Part shown: positions 12,213 through 26,539 of the stretch, piece by piece | How the letters are laid out: every line of letters begins with the position of its first letter | Position numbering within the stretch: the first letter of the stretch is position 1 | The notes under the pieces: generated by a model | The model's input: only the letters and a program-made list of their open reading frames with translations | What the model was told of the DNA's origin: nothing | The model's database searches: none | Made by a program: the position numbers and the translations under genes | Assembly: GCA_023525715.1 (NCBI GenBank) | Contig: CM042010.1 | Coordinates: 86,361,384-86,425,383 of the forward strand | Direction of reading: 5' to 3' | DNA: 64,000 nucleotides | From: Cichorium intybus | Lineage: Eukaryota > Streptophyta > Magnoliopsida > Asterales > Asteraceae

Positions 12213-13347
12213 ATGGATCAATATTTTGAGGTTTCCTCATTTCGTTACCTCAATAATTCCCACTGTTGGTACCATTTCACTTTTGCTCGAGTTGAATTCA
12301 TTTTAAGCGATATCAAAAGAGATAGAATCATCGTGCTTTTGATTGATAAAAATGTAAGTTTTGTATATTCTTAACTACATGAATCTTTATTTCTTATTAG
12401 TAATTATAATATTGTTTTTTGTTAGAGAGAAAAAATGATGGCGGTTATCCCAAGTCATCTAATGGAAATGCATCAAAACAGAATTTTGGTTGGGTTGCTA
12501 TACTCGATAAAATGTTTTAAACTTTCCTGGAATCCATTTGGCTGCCCAAAATATGGGGGGTATAAATTTCTTGACGATGAATACGTAATTGCCGTTAGCG
12601 ATAATACACAATTTAATCTAGAACGACGCCCTGAACTTCATTTTCCATTGTATCCGCTGGTTCCTTCTATCGAATCTCTTGTCAAAATGCAACGCCTACG
12701 ACTAATGATCGGTAACTATTTATTATTTAATTTGGTTTTTAAATTATTATATAAAATAAGTTTTATTTCTAAATATATTGGCCATTTAGATGTTGTTGGC
12801 AAAGTTATTAGTGGACGTTTTCTTGGCCGTAATTGCGCATATGAGATGACTCTTCAAGATCAATCGTAAGATTTCCTATTTATTATTATTTTTAATAATT
12901 TTATATTTATAATTAAAATTGATGCTTCATTTTTAAATAGGGGGTATATAATAAACTTGATTTTGAATAACCACAAGAGACTTTAGCCTTTTTATTTATT
13001 ATTATTGTTAATAATTTTTTACTTACAATTAAAAATGATGTTTTATTTTTAAATAGGGGGTATGTAATAAACCTGATTTTGAACGAAGCACCAGAGACGT
13101 TACCCTTTATGCTTTCCCTAGCAATTAGAGACCATTGGGTTATATATGTAGCTCGTGTTATGCTTTGCGAACAAGGAGGACGTAAGTTAAAGCTAAATTA
13201 CTACTTATGTTATACAAATTAAAATATTTTGTTAATATACATCAAATAAACATTTCAGATAACTATTTGAGGTCTACGTATATTTCGAGGGTGCGTTTTC
13301 GTCCAATAATGCCAGAAGCAGAAGAAATCAGCCTTATTTATGGATGA
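12213..13347 (+). CDS. RPA-like single-strand DNA-binding protein of the Helitron (DUF223/OB-fold type)
   Basis: Five exons join in frame to 238 codons: 12213-12353, 12426-12711, 12790-12865, 13057-13181, 13259-13347. Donors are GTAAG or GTAAC, acceptors TTAG, TTTAG, AATAG and TTCAG. The first half resembles the N-terminal OB-fold region of plant RPA1-like proteins. The segment starting DVVGKVISG is the usual start of the second OB fold (family form DxxGxV). The protein is shorter than host RPA1 (about 600 residues) and lacks the C-terminal zinc domain, as in Helitron-borne copies. It probably coats single-stranded DNA during rolling-circle transposition. The stop after LIYG is natural and I see no lesion. 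Confidence 0.75.
12877..13100 (+). repeat. Tandem duplication of intron 3 and start of exon 4
   Basis: The block from TTTATTATTATT through AAATAGGGGGTATRTAATAA occurs twice (about 12877-12990 and 12991-13100). Only the second copy leads into the open exon 4. The first is a decoy acceptor whose exon frame hits a stop quickly. Confidence 0.7.
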
Positions 13348-13846
13348 TTTTTTATTATGGAGGTGGTTGTTTTAGCAACCAATATATGTTGTTTTTATTA
13401 ATGATCTATTGATGAATGCATTTGGTACTGGTTTAATGAATCATTTTGTAAAAACATGGATTATTTTAATTTTAATGTTGAAGTATTTTCTTGTTGATTT
13501 TTATACTGTAGATTATTGTTATTGATTTATTGTTATATGCTGTCATTTGGCTGATATTCATTCTTTAAAAATTACAACCCATTTTTTATTAGTTTCAATA
13601 ACATATTATTTGCCTTTTAAATCTTATAATTTTATAGGTTAATATGGTTATATAGAAACTTGGATTAATTTAATTATAATGTTGAAGTATTTTTCAGTTG
13701 ATTCTTATATTGTATGATTATTGTTATTGATTTATTGTTATATGCTGCCATTGATGATATTCAATCTTTAAAACATATCAAATATTTTTTATTAGTTTTA
13801 GTAACATATTATTAGCTTTTTAAATGTTTTAATTTTATAGGTTAAT

Positions 13847-16800
13847 ATGATTAGTGGAGGCACATCAAATGAAAATGGTGATATGACACAAGATTGCAAT
13901 GTTTCCCAAACCAGGGAAGAAAAACGGAGAAAAGTTAATCAACAATATTATGCACGAAATAAAGACAACCACCAATCAAGCAAAGAAAAGATGATATGCC
14001 AGAGTAGTGATAAACTATCTTCGACCAAGAAAAATGTTTATCGATATTCTGTCGATCCAGTGATTCTAGCTGACAGATTTCAGTTTTGTGAAACACGATC
14101 CCATCGAAACAAAATGCAGAAAGTAGTTTGTCGTGACATTTCCCAAAGTAGTGCCGAAAAGCGGAGAGTAGTTAATAAGCAATATTATGAACGAAATAAA
14201 AACCACCCCCAATCAAACAAAGAAAATATCATACCACATACTAATGAAAAAGTTTCTTTTATCAAGAAAGATGTTAATCGAAGTTATACCCCCCAAAATA
14301 AAGGGAAAAAAAAAGTTTGCAACTGATCATGAAGAGAGTAACACTGAACCATTATCTACAATTACTAAGACAGTTCAAGATCGCAATGTACCACGTAGCG
14401 AATTTTACACCCAAATTTGTTCAGAGTTAATAGATGAAGCATCAACATTTGGTTAATATCAAACTTTACTTTTTTTCAATTTTGATATAACTTGAAAACT
14501 TTTATATTTGTTGTTTAAAAATTATTTCTTTGTTACTATATTGCAGTTGAAGAATGTTGCAGTTACATCCATGTCGATACAGTCATGCCAGATGACATTC
14601 TCCATGTAGCGAACATAGTTCAAGATCGTAATGTACCAAGTAGCGAAGAAAACACCCAAATTTGTTCGAAGATAATAGACGAAGCATCAACATTTGGTTA
14701 ATATTTCACTTTATTGTTTTTGAATTTTTATATAACTTGAAAACTGTCATATTTGTTGTTTAAAAATAATTTTTTTGTTACTATATTGTAGTTGTAGGAG
14801 GTTGCAGTTACATCCATGTCGATACAGTCATGCGAGATGACATTCTCCACGCAGCGAACATAGTTCAAGATCGTAATGTACCAGGTAGCGAAGAAAACAC
14901 CCAAATTTGTTCGAAGATAATAGACGCAGCATCAACATTTGGTTAATATCTCACTTTATTGTTTTTGAATTTTTATATAACTTGAAAACTGTCATATTTG
15001 TTGTTTAAAAATAATTTATTTGTTACTATATTGTAGTTGTAGGAGGTTGCAGTTACATCCATGTCGATACTGAGATTCCACATGACATTCTCCACGTAGC
15101 GAAGATAGTTCAAGATCGTAATTTACCACATAACGAATATGACTCCCAAATTTGTTCGGAGATAATAGATGAAGCATCAACATTTGGTTAATATCTAACT
15201 TTATTGTTTTTCAAATTTTATATAACTTTAAAACTTTTATATTTTGTTGTTTAAAATTTTTTTCTTTGTCACTATATTGTAGTTGAAGAAGGTTGCAGTT
15301 ACATCCACGTCAATCCAGTGATTCCAAATGACATTATCCTAAGGGATCCAGAAATTTGTATTTTCGATGGCATCGGTGAAGTACATCGTGTTTTGGGGGA
15401 TGTTAAAGCATGTGTTCATTGTGGCGCAAAGCGATTCAAATATGAATTTGCTACGTTTTGTTGCATGAGTGGAAAAACAAAGTTGGCATCGACACATATT
15501 CCTCTAGAATTATACTCACTTTTCACATCACCCAATGAAAAAGGAAGAAAATTTAGAAAAAACATACGTGTTTACAATACAAATTTTTCTTTCACCTCTA
15601 TGGGGGTTGACTTAGACGAAGAATTAGCAAGTATGAAAGATGGAGTATATACATTTCAAGCCCATGGAGCAATATATCATAAAATAGACCAGTTAGTACC
15701 AAGGGATGGAAAACCTAGGTACTTACAATTATATTTTTATGATTCTGAAACCGACTTTACACATAGACTTCAATTGGAAAATATTGATAAAGACATCATT
15801 CATGAATTTTCGAATGCTCTTGCTACAAATCCATATGTTATAACATTTCGAAGCCTTCGTGAACTAGGACCTCTCGATAACTATAGAGTAACTTTGAATG
15901 CATCAGTGGAACTTGACCAAAGGGTGTACAATCGTCCGACCACATCTGAGGTCTGTATTTTTTGTTTACATTTCTTAATTATAATTCCGTATCTCAAGTT
16001 CCATATCATATAGACATCGTGCTAAAATAAATAATTGACAGGTTGCTGGTATTTGGGTAGAAGGTAATGACAATATAAGCACATACGAAAGAAGCATTGT
16101 TGTGTATGGGAGGTCTGACTATCCAACACAAATTCAACCTTACGAAGGTTGTTATGATCCTTTATCTTATCCGTTGTTATTTCCTAATGGGGAGCCTGGT
16201 TGGCATGCAAAAATAGCAAGGGCTGCGGTGTCCATCAATGAAGTTGTAGTTGCTGAAGAAGATATCGATGCTCATGTAGAAGGTACAAAAGTTCCTGATA
16301 TCCCAAAATGGATTATCTATTTGTAGTGAATGTATATTTATTTGTTAATACATTACCATTATGCAGGGACTAACTCAATAAAAGATAGGAATAATGTATC
16401 GATGCGTGAGTATTACAGTTACAAATTCCAAATTCGTTCAACTGATAATTTGATATTATTGGGTGGAAGATTGCTACAACAATTTGTGGTAGATATGTAC
16501 ATAAAGATCGAGACATCACGGTTGCTCTTTTGTCGATTAAACCAAAAAAAAATAAGATCTGACCTTTACCAAGGAATTGTGGATTGTGTCAATTCCGGTG
16601 AGGTTGAACCAAGTAGAGTCGGACAACGAGTTGTCTTACCTGCATCTTTTATCGGAGGACCTCGCGACATGCGATGAAGGTTCCTAGATGCGATGACGTT
16701 AGTCCAAGATGATGGAAAGCCTGATATATTCCTTACCCTAACATGCAATCCAAGTTGGCCTGAAATTGAAAGTGAACTGAAATATGGCCAAACTGCACAA

Positions 16801-19677
16801 GATCGTCCAGACCTTGTATCAAGAGTTTTTCGTGCAAAACTAGAAGACCTTAAGGAGCAACTTCTTAAAAAGCATTTATTGGGCGTAGTTCGAGCATATG
16901 TTTATGTGGTAGAGTTTCAAAAACGTGGTTTGCCTCACGCACATTTCCTCCTAATAATGACATCAGAACACAAGATGTCAAATCCAGACCAGTATGACAA
17001 GCTGGTGTGCGCTGAAATTCCGGACCCGAAAATGTATCCGAAAATGCATGAAATTGTTGTGAAACACATGATGCATGGTCCTTGTGGCCATTTACGACCA
17101 AAAATTCCTTGCATGAAGGGTGATCCAGCAGAATGTCGGTGGAGATATCCAAGACAATTTAATCAAGTGACAACACAGGGAAAGGACTCATATCCATTAT
17201 ATCGAAGGAGAAACAACGGAATACAGGTTGACGTAAGAGGAAATACACTCGATAATAGGTGGGTGGTCCCATACAATCCAAAGTTACTAATGATGTTCAA
17301 TTGTCATATGAATGTAGAGATTTGCTCGAGCATAAAGTCTGTGAAATATGCTTTTAAGTATGTTTACAAGGGACATGACAAACAAGTTGTCCACATTGAT
17401 CAAGATGGAGCTGAGCCTATTATTAATGAGATCACGAGATATCAAGATGCACGTTACGTCTCGCCTCCTGAGGCAATATGGCGTATTTTCAGCTTTGCCC
17501 TTTCTCAAATCCATCCTTCTGTCATGGCTTTGCATCTTCATCTCCCAAACCAACACTTCGTTAGATTCTCGGATAATGATACAATGACTGATATTGTTGA
17601 GAGGGAGAAAGATAAGAGTTCAATGTTGACTGCTTTTTTCGACATGAATAAAAAACATAACACTGCACGGCAATATCTATATAAAGAATTCCCAAAATAC
17701 TTTACATGGAATCCAAAGGATCGTTGTTGGAATTTTCGAAGAAAAGGAAAAATGAGAGGCAGATTGGTTTCTGCTAACCCAGCTGAAGGAGAGCGATACT
17801 ACTTACGAATACTTTTGTCACATGTTAAGGGGCCAACATGCTTTGAAGATCTTTACAAAGTGAACAACATATTACACCCGACATTTCGTAAAGCTGCCAC
17901 TGAGAGAGGATTAATAGAGACCGATGATATTCTATCTCAATGTTTTACCGAAGCCTCATTATTTCAGTTTCCTGGGGCTCTTAGAAGGCTATTTGCAACT
18001 ATTTTGATTTATTGCGAGCCTGGTGATGTTCGAAAGTTATGGGATGACCACTATACTTCACTTTCCGAAGATTATAGGCAACGATGTGAGAGTGTTGAAC
18101 GAGTTCAAAGTATGGTTCTTTTGGATATTGCTTTGTTTTTGAAATCTATGGGTAAGGATCTTGGTGACTTTGATCTTCCTATAGTAAATACAACCATCAA
18201 TTTAGAATCAAAAGGACATCGTGAGGTCCAAGAGGAGTATTCCGTGGTTGTTGAAGATGAACACCTTCGTGCTAAAGATTCCCTCAATATAGACCAGAAA
18301 ACTGCATATGATGAGATCATGAGACACGTAGATTATAATCTGCCAGGTGTGTTCTTTATAGATGGTCCTGGTGGAACTGGAAAAACCTTTTTGTACAAAG
18401 CATTGCTTGCTGAAGTTCGTTCACGTGGTCTTATTGCACTTGCGACTGCTACATCAGGTGCTGCGGCTAATAATATGCCCGGAGGGAGAACATCTCACTC
18501 AAGATTTAAGATTCCCATAAATCTTGATAATAACTCAATATGCAATATCAAACAACAGAGTGGGGCTGCTAAACTACTTTGTTTGGCAAAAATAATCATA
18601 TGGGATGAATCAACGATGGCTCATAGGCAAGCAGTAGAGGCGGTGGATAGAACGATGCAAGACATTAAAAATGTGAGCCTCCCATTTGGTGGAAAGATAA
18701 TGATATTGGGGGGTGATTTTAGACAGGTGTTGCCAGTCGTCAGACGTGGAACTCGAGCACAAATTGTCGACTCCAGCTTGCGGATGTCGCCTCTTTGGCC
18801 TTTGATTATAAAGATGCGATTAACTATAAATATGAGGGCACTGGCTGATCCATGGTTTTCAGATTTTTTAATACGAGTTGGGGATGGAGATGAAGAAGCT
18901 ATTGATGGAAGTTTTATTCGAATACCTGATGAGATGTCCATTCGTTACACTAATCAAGCTAAATCTAAAGACGAATTGATTAATGCAGTATTTCCTTCTT
19001 TGGAAATTAATGGAGATTCTTCAAATTATATTATTTCTCGGGCGATATTATCAACTAAAAATGAACATGTCGATGAAATAAATGATCTGTTGATAGATAG
19101 GTTCCCTGGAGAGGAAAAGGTGTACTACAGTTTTGACGAAGCAGAAGATGATAAGAACAACTTCTATCCGATGGAATTCTTAAACACTCTAAATGTTAGT
19201 GGTTTGCCCCCTCACTACCTTCGACTCAAAATTGGATGCCCAATAATACTTTTACGAAATATTGATCCTTCAAATGGATTATGTAATGGCACAAGATTGA
19301 TATGCAAAGGTTTTCAATTGAACGTCATCGATGCAGAAATAGCAGTTGGTATTCATGCTGGAAAAAGAGTGTTTTTGCCAAGAATACCTCTTTGTCCATC
19401 AGCAGATGACATGTTTCCATTCAAATTGAAAAGAAAACAGTTTCCAATCCGGCTTAGCTTTGCCATGACAATCAATAAAGCTCAAGGCCAGACAATTCCA
19501 AATGTGGGTGTTTTTCTACCGGAATCAGTATTCTCGCATGGACAACTTTACGTAGCACTTTCTAGAGGAATATCACGTGACAATACAAAAGTATTAGTGA
19601 AGCCTATCAAAGATTTTAAGGCGCCTGGAGTTTACACATCGAACGTCGTATATCGAGAAGTTTTACGTGATATGTAA
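13847..19677 (+). pseudogene. Helitron Rep/PIF1-like helicase gene, broken
   Basis: Exons inferred: 13847-14452, then three 150-bp exons (14547-14696, 14792-14941, 15037-15186), 15283-15950, 16042-16282 and 16367-19677. The N-terminus is Lys/Arg/Asn-rich with a repeated RRKVNQQYYARNK-type motif. Exon 15283-15950 has a CVHCGAKRF knuckle. From 16693 there are 994 codons in one frame. These contain the HUH motif PHAHFLL (residues 81-87), KYAFKYVYKG with the Rep tyrosines (near 215-225), Walker A GPGGTGKT (near 560), Walker B IIWDES (near 635), GGDFRQVLP, and C-terminal TINKAQGQT and YVALSRG. Role: nicks and unwinds Helitron DNA in rolling-circle transposition. Two lesions: a 9-A run at 14306-14314 that needs 8 for frame, and TGA at 16675-16677 where homologues keep an Arg-rich stretch. 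The downstream Rep-helicase part could still be made from 16693. Confidence 0.9.
14547..15186 (+). repeat. Triplicated exon-intron unit in the Helitron Rep gene
   Basis: Three tandem units of 245 bp each contain a 150-bp exon (50 codons) beginning in phase 1 after ATTGYAG and ending CAACATTTG before GTTAATAT. A fourth acceptor and the first part of the repeat start the next exon at 15283. The end of the first exon (14380-14452) carries the same QDRNVPxSE...ASTFG ending. Because every copy is a multiple of 3 and phase-symmetric, any number can be spliced in without breaking frame. Confidence 0.9.
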
Positions 19678-20069
19678 AATACATTTGTAATGATATTGAC
19701 GATACATTATGTGTTTTTTGGAATTATATACTTTTGTTGCATGACGAAAAAGTTGTCTTATTTGTTAAATAACTAATAAAAAAGTTGTCAAACGAGGATG
19801 TTAATAAGAATACAATTATCTTACCCCAAAACAAACTTATAGTTGAATTAAAAATATTTATCACAGAAAACCACACACGCAAGCAAAACCTTACATACTA
19901 TTCAACGATGCCCCTCCCCACCCACACTCTCGTGTATTTATCGTCCCCTATATCGTTGAAAAAGTAATCAATCGCCCGAAAAGAATTTAATCACTCTCAT
20001 ATTCGGCAACTCCCCCTCTCATATGCAACCTAGCACCTAAAAACTATTCAACGAAACGAATTTTTTGCC
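19678..20069 (+). other. Helitron 3' non-coding tail
   Basis: An AT-rich segment between the Rep-helicase stop and the terminal hairpin. No other gene. Confidence 0.6.
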
Positions 20070-20098
20070 GCCGCCGCATAGCGCGGGTACGCAACTAG
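20067..20098 (+). promoter_or_regulatory. Helitron 3' terminal hairpin and CTAG end
   Basis: CCGC at 20071-20074 pairs with GCGG at 20082-20085, followed about 10 nt later by CTAG and a flanking T. This is the termination signal layout of plant Helitrons (hairpin then CTRR-T). Confidence 0.7.
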
Positions 20099-20100
20099 TA

Positions 20101-21229
<1,129 letters not shown>

Positions 21230-21900
21230 TATGCAGTTAGTCCTAACAATAGCAACACACTTTGTCAATGAATTTGATAATGACCAATTATGTTTATCAC
21301 TTCATAATAATAGCATCCTACTATGTAAATAGTCCTAATAACAACAACAACCCACTTTGTCAATGAGTTTTCATAAATGGTCCCAAAGTGCAGGGAATAG
21401 CATCATACTATGTAGATAGATATAAAAATATCAACTAACTTCATGTAAATAAAAACATATTTTTTGGCAATATCAACCCTAGAAAATGTATTCCATTGAA
21501 CCTCATTAATACATTTTAAAATAGCAATGTACTTAACTTACCATTATACTTTACTTTCAACTTAATATTAAGTGTATTGTATATGCTGTTTGTGATATGC
21601 ACATTTTTAATCAGTTTCTGTTCTCAATGATTTTCAACTATTTATTGTAATTATCTTTATACTTTAGTTAACTTAATTTTGACCATTTACTTATTTGTTG
21701 TCGAGATTCGGATCAAATAGTTAATATTTTCATGAGAATAACATCTTACCTTCATTTTTACTTTTTAAATAGCAATACACTTATATGTTTCATTTGGACC
21801 AAGTAGTCCAATCTAATTAGAATAGCATTGTACTTTCATTTTTTATTTTTTAAATAACAACGTACTTCTGTTACATAATCTTTGTCCATATTCGGCTCAA
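21230..21900. repeat. Second degenerate array of TAGCANNNTACTTT motifs
   Basis: Motifs such as AATAGCAATGTACTT, AATAGCATTGTACTTTC and AATAGCATCCTACTATG recur every 50-100 bp. They resemble the array left of the Helitron at 10760-11990, with more divergence. Confidence 0.5.
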
Positions 21901-22971
21901 GTAGTTAAATCTAACATCTTATTTTATGTTGTTTATGATTAAAAGCATAATAAGAATACATAGGACAAAATATGTAATATTTCTATAAATTGTTTTATTT
22001 TTTAGTTTTAAACAGAAGGGGACCTTTTTTTAACATAAATGATCATCCAGGGACCAACTAACTTCCCTATTTGTGTCTTTACAACATAAATGTTAATTTA
22101 CAGATCAAAAATTCAAAAACAAAAAATGATAATAAGGCGACTTAATGAATAATTGGTTCTGTAACCTTTTAAAGTGATAGAAATATGAGCTACAATCAAA
22201 CAAACATTTTAGTAATTTATGGAATGTTTTTGTAAGTATCAAATATTTTTAATATCTATGTAAATTGTTGTTCATATTTATCAGATTTTAACTTAAAATA
22301 TATTTCAAATTATTAGATTGGTTACAAACTGAAACATATACTTTATCCTTAACTTTGTTATGATTTTCCATGAGAAATTAGGATTTCATTTGTTTTTACT
22401 ATGATTTAATTTTCCAATTCATGTTGTTTGTATTATGAATAATTAAGAATTTGTAAAATTAATTTCAGTTTTTGGAGTTTTACAGCTGACTCACCATTGC
22501 CAGATTTATCACTTCAACAACATCTAACACTTGACATGTATGGTTTTTTAATAATGATTTAGATCTTTAATGAATGTTTGTATTGAGTTTTAAGTATTTT
22601 AGAAGAGTAACATATAATATATTGTTTAAGTTGAATTCCAATTACAAATCTACGATATTTGGGTTTGATATGTCATCTGTGTGACAAATTTGATATTTTG
22701 TTATATTATTGAATATTGATTTTGTTATAATTTTGTATGATATATATTGTTTGAACTAATGAGTACTACATCTATATGAAAAAAGTTGAACATAAAACAA
22801 TCTGATTTTTGGCAATTTATGTTAAAAATGAAATTCCAAGAGACTTTGAGTTTTTCACCTATCGATAAAAATTGGTGGTTCAAGTGTTAATAGTGTACCA
22901 CTAAAAGACACTACCATGTTTATGATGTTAAACTTCTTCCTCATGATCCCTGTAAAAGAATACACAGTATG
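21901..22971. other. Unassigned AT-rich region
   Basis: No coding frame, RNA gene or element terminus recognised before the solo LTR at 22977. Confidence 0.4.
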
Positions 22972-23512
22972 GATTATGTAACACCCCATCCTTCGTACAC
23001 CTTAAATGGTGAAATTCTTTATAAAACATGTTGAAGTAAAAATTAGGTATTTAAAAAAAACTTTTCTTTTAATCATTAAGACATCGTTTGAAACATTTGG
23101 TCCCAATAAAAACAAATTCGTTTAAAAGTATTTAGACAACATTGGGGGTTACAAATTCATACCAAAAACAACCATAGTAAAGACTTAAAACATCTCAAAG
23201 CTATGTCCCGTATTAAACCAACATTTCTACCGAAAATTCAGCATGACCTTTAGGCTATACTAATAATCCATACTGACTTGACATAAAAGAAAAATAGCCC
23301 AAAAACATTACGGGACATAACCAAACTTTACAGTATAACTACAAGGGTATTTTTAAACCATAAGCATAATGTCTCTCAATTACATAGTAAACTATACCGT
23401 ACTTGGATTAACTCTATCTTCTTGATCATCTTTTCTATCTACCATCCACATAAAAGCTTCTAAGTCCTTCACTCCTTTAATCCAATGTAACATCCTGTTC
23501 TTGAGTACATAG

Positions 23513-24196
<684 letters not shown>

Positions 24197-24565
24197 AAAA
24201 CAAACATACGTAAGACAAAAGTCTCGTGAGATACATGGGTTTTAGACCCAACAAGTTTAAAACAATTTGAATATCATTAGCTATTAACAAATAAAGAAAA
24301 CTTTTCCCTTCTTTCCAAAACCTGCAAACTCCACTTTATTGTCAAAACATTAAAACAAAAGTTCATTACTATAATCATTAAAACAGAAATCATTACTTAT
24401 CATCCAAACAAAAGCTTATTGTTAAAACCTCAAATACTTCAGCTTAAAATGCCAAGTAAGTAAATTCATCATAAGCAAACATAATTCAGGTACTTTCTTA
24501 ACAAGCATAGACCAACTGTAATTTATGATTAATTTATTATCATTTGGCTTTATACAGGTTTCCCC

Positions 24566-24668
24566 GTAACCCTTTCCCTCCCCGGGATAGAACCAATCTA
24601 TCCGTGAGGGCGTGCTAGTTCCCTTTCCCTTCATGGAATAGAACAAATCTATCCATAAGGGCGTGCTG
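24566..24668 (-). repeat. Two-copy direct repeat in the solo LTR
   Basis: The blocks CCCTTTCCCTYCCCGGGATAG and CCCTTTCCCTTCATGGAATAG are each followed by AACMAATCTATCC and AGGGCGTGCT, about 60 bp apart. Confidence 0.7.
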
Positions 24669-26539
24669 AGACAACTACTTCGCGACGGGAGGTACCATCC
24701 CATTAGTGTATTTTGACCTCCCCTCATTAGGGTGAGATCCTTGTCCGGACGTCTTTCACATTTCTTACATTTAGTTCACATTTCATTATCATTTCATTAC
24801 ATGTTGGCCTCGATCATAAACATTATTCAATCATATAGAAATCATCCCAACCTTTGCATAAAACAGCTTTTAAAACTTTAAACTTTAGAATCATTTGTAA
24901 ACCATTTCAATCGGTCAACATAAATCAATACTTGGTAATTCAAGCTTTAAAAACCATTTCGAAAACCATTATTCATGAAACATTTAACATAACTTCTAAA
25001 AATCATTTGTCAACTATTAATCATAAAACAATTAGCATCAAAACAAAACTTGTTGCTATGTACCCAGAAAAATCCTCATGTACTCACCTCGGTAGCTAGG
25101 TATGTCTAGTTACAAAGATCCACTAGCTCTCGATTCTACTTGCTTCCAACCTCTTTCAACCTCTATTAATTTATTAAGAGGTTAGAACCCATTACAGAAC
25201 TAAACCGATAGTATGTGTTAATTCATATATAAACTCTTTATAACATCATCTAATTCCATTCCAATTATTAAGCATAATTCATAAGATATAATAATTATAT
25301 TGGACACTTTTACCCCTTTTTTTGTCCCATATTGGACAAATTATGAATTTCTTAAGTTTGACATGTAATTTAAACAACTTTATAGTTCTAACATATTTAT
25401 AAACCAATACTATTTGCTTAAATGCCAAAACATCTCTCATTTTACTCATTTATACCATTTTGACAAATCTCAACGAATAAAGTTTCTATAAATAGGAATT
25501 ATTTTAAACTCATAAAATTTAGCATTACTATGTTTCTAATATGATGCTAGACTTACTTCCATGTTTCCAATGGTTAATTCCTTGTCGTTTTACCCAAGGT
25601 TCAAACATTTCATCAAGTTGAGAAATATTATCCACAAAGGTTGGAATGTACCATTCCACCCCAATACCTATTTTAACATAACTCATTCCATAAAAATCTT
25701 AAATTACAGTTCAAAATATGAAACCAGCAACCCAAATATCATCTTTTATGTCAACCTATATTTGTCGAACTAGTACTTCCTTTCACATGAATATATCATA
25801 GATAATTATCGCAAGATAAAAATCCAAACAAATAACTCATGTTATCTTGATTGCTTAAGGATTCTAACTTAATCCATGGTGTCCTTGCTTCATTTCCCCA
25901 TTTCTTAACATGTATTTCACAGATTTCCAACTAATTTATTATACAAATACATTCCATATAATCTTTTGAATCCATCACATGACTTATATCAAACATTGTT
26001 TGTAATTCCACTTGTATCTAAGATTCCAACCATAGCAACAAAAATTCAGCCTACTAACTTAATAAATTATCACATAAAGTTGAATATTGATGTTCTCGAA
26101 CTCATATGATAGCATATACCAAGGTTGGTTTCTTAATTTCAGCATGCATCAACAATTTCTGATAATTTCATTGTTTAAACTTTTTGGGTTTATAGAAATT
26201 TACCACAAATCTGTCCAAGGTTGAAGATTAAGAACTTTTCGTGCTTGCTTTGTTTCTTCTCCAGCCAACCACAGCACCTCCGACCACCAAAACCTGCTAT
26301 CACCGCCGTTTGTAGCCATCACGGATCACTACCACCGTTGCAGGTGGGTTTTTCCTCGCGCAGACCAACACCGGCAGCAGCAACGAGCTGCTGCCTCGCT
26401 ACCCAATAACACCTGATGTCTCCGCCACTCTCACCTCTTGATCTCCTGTTGAAAAATCGTGAATCAAGGAGCTGCCATGGGTCACGATCCTCTTTTTCCC
26501 CCTTTCTCAATCTTCGATTCCCTTTTCTTAAATGACGAA

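Larger units (their letters stand above)
12018..20098 (+). mobile_element. Helitron with RPA-like and Rep/helicase genes
   Basis: The plus strand carries the two genes diagnostic of plant Helitrons: an RPA-like single-strand DNA-binding protein and a Rep/PIF1-like helicase. The right end is well supported: a GC hairpin just before CTAG (20095-20098), followed by T. The left end is uncertain. The best candidate is TCTACCCGCGTACTACTC at 12018, because it starts with TC, lies 195 bp before the first gene and contains ACCCGCG, complementary to CGCGGGT near the right end. The base before it is T, not the usual A. No terminal inverted repeats or TSD are expected for this class. Confidence 0.75.
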
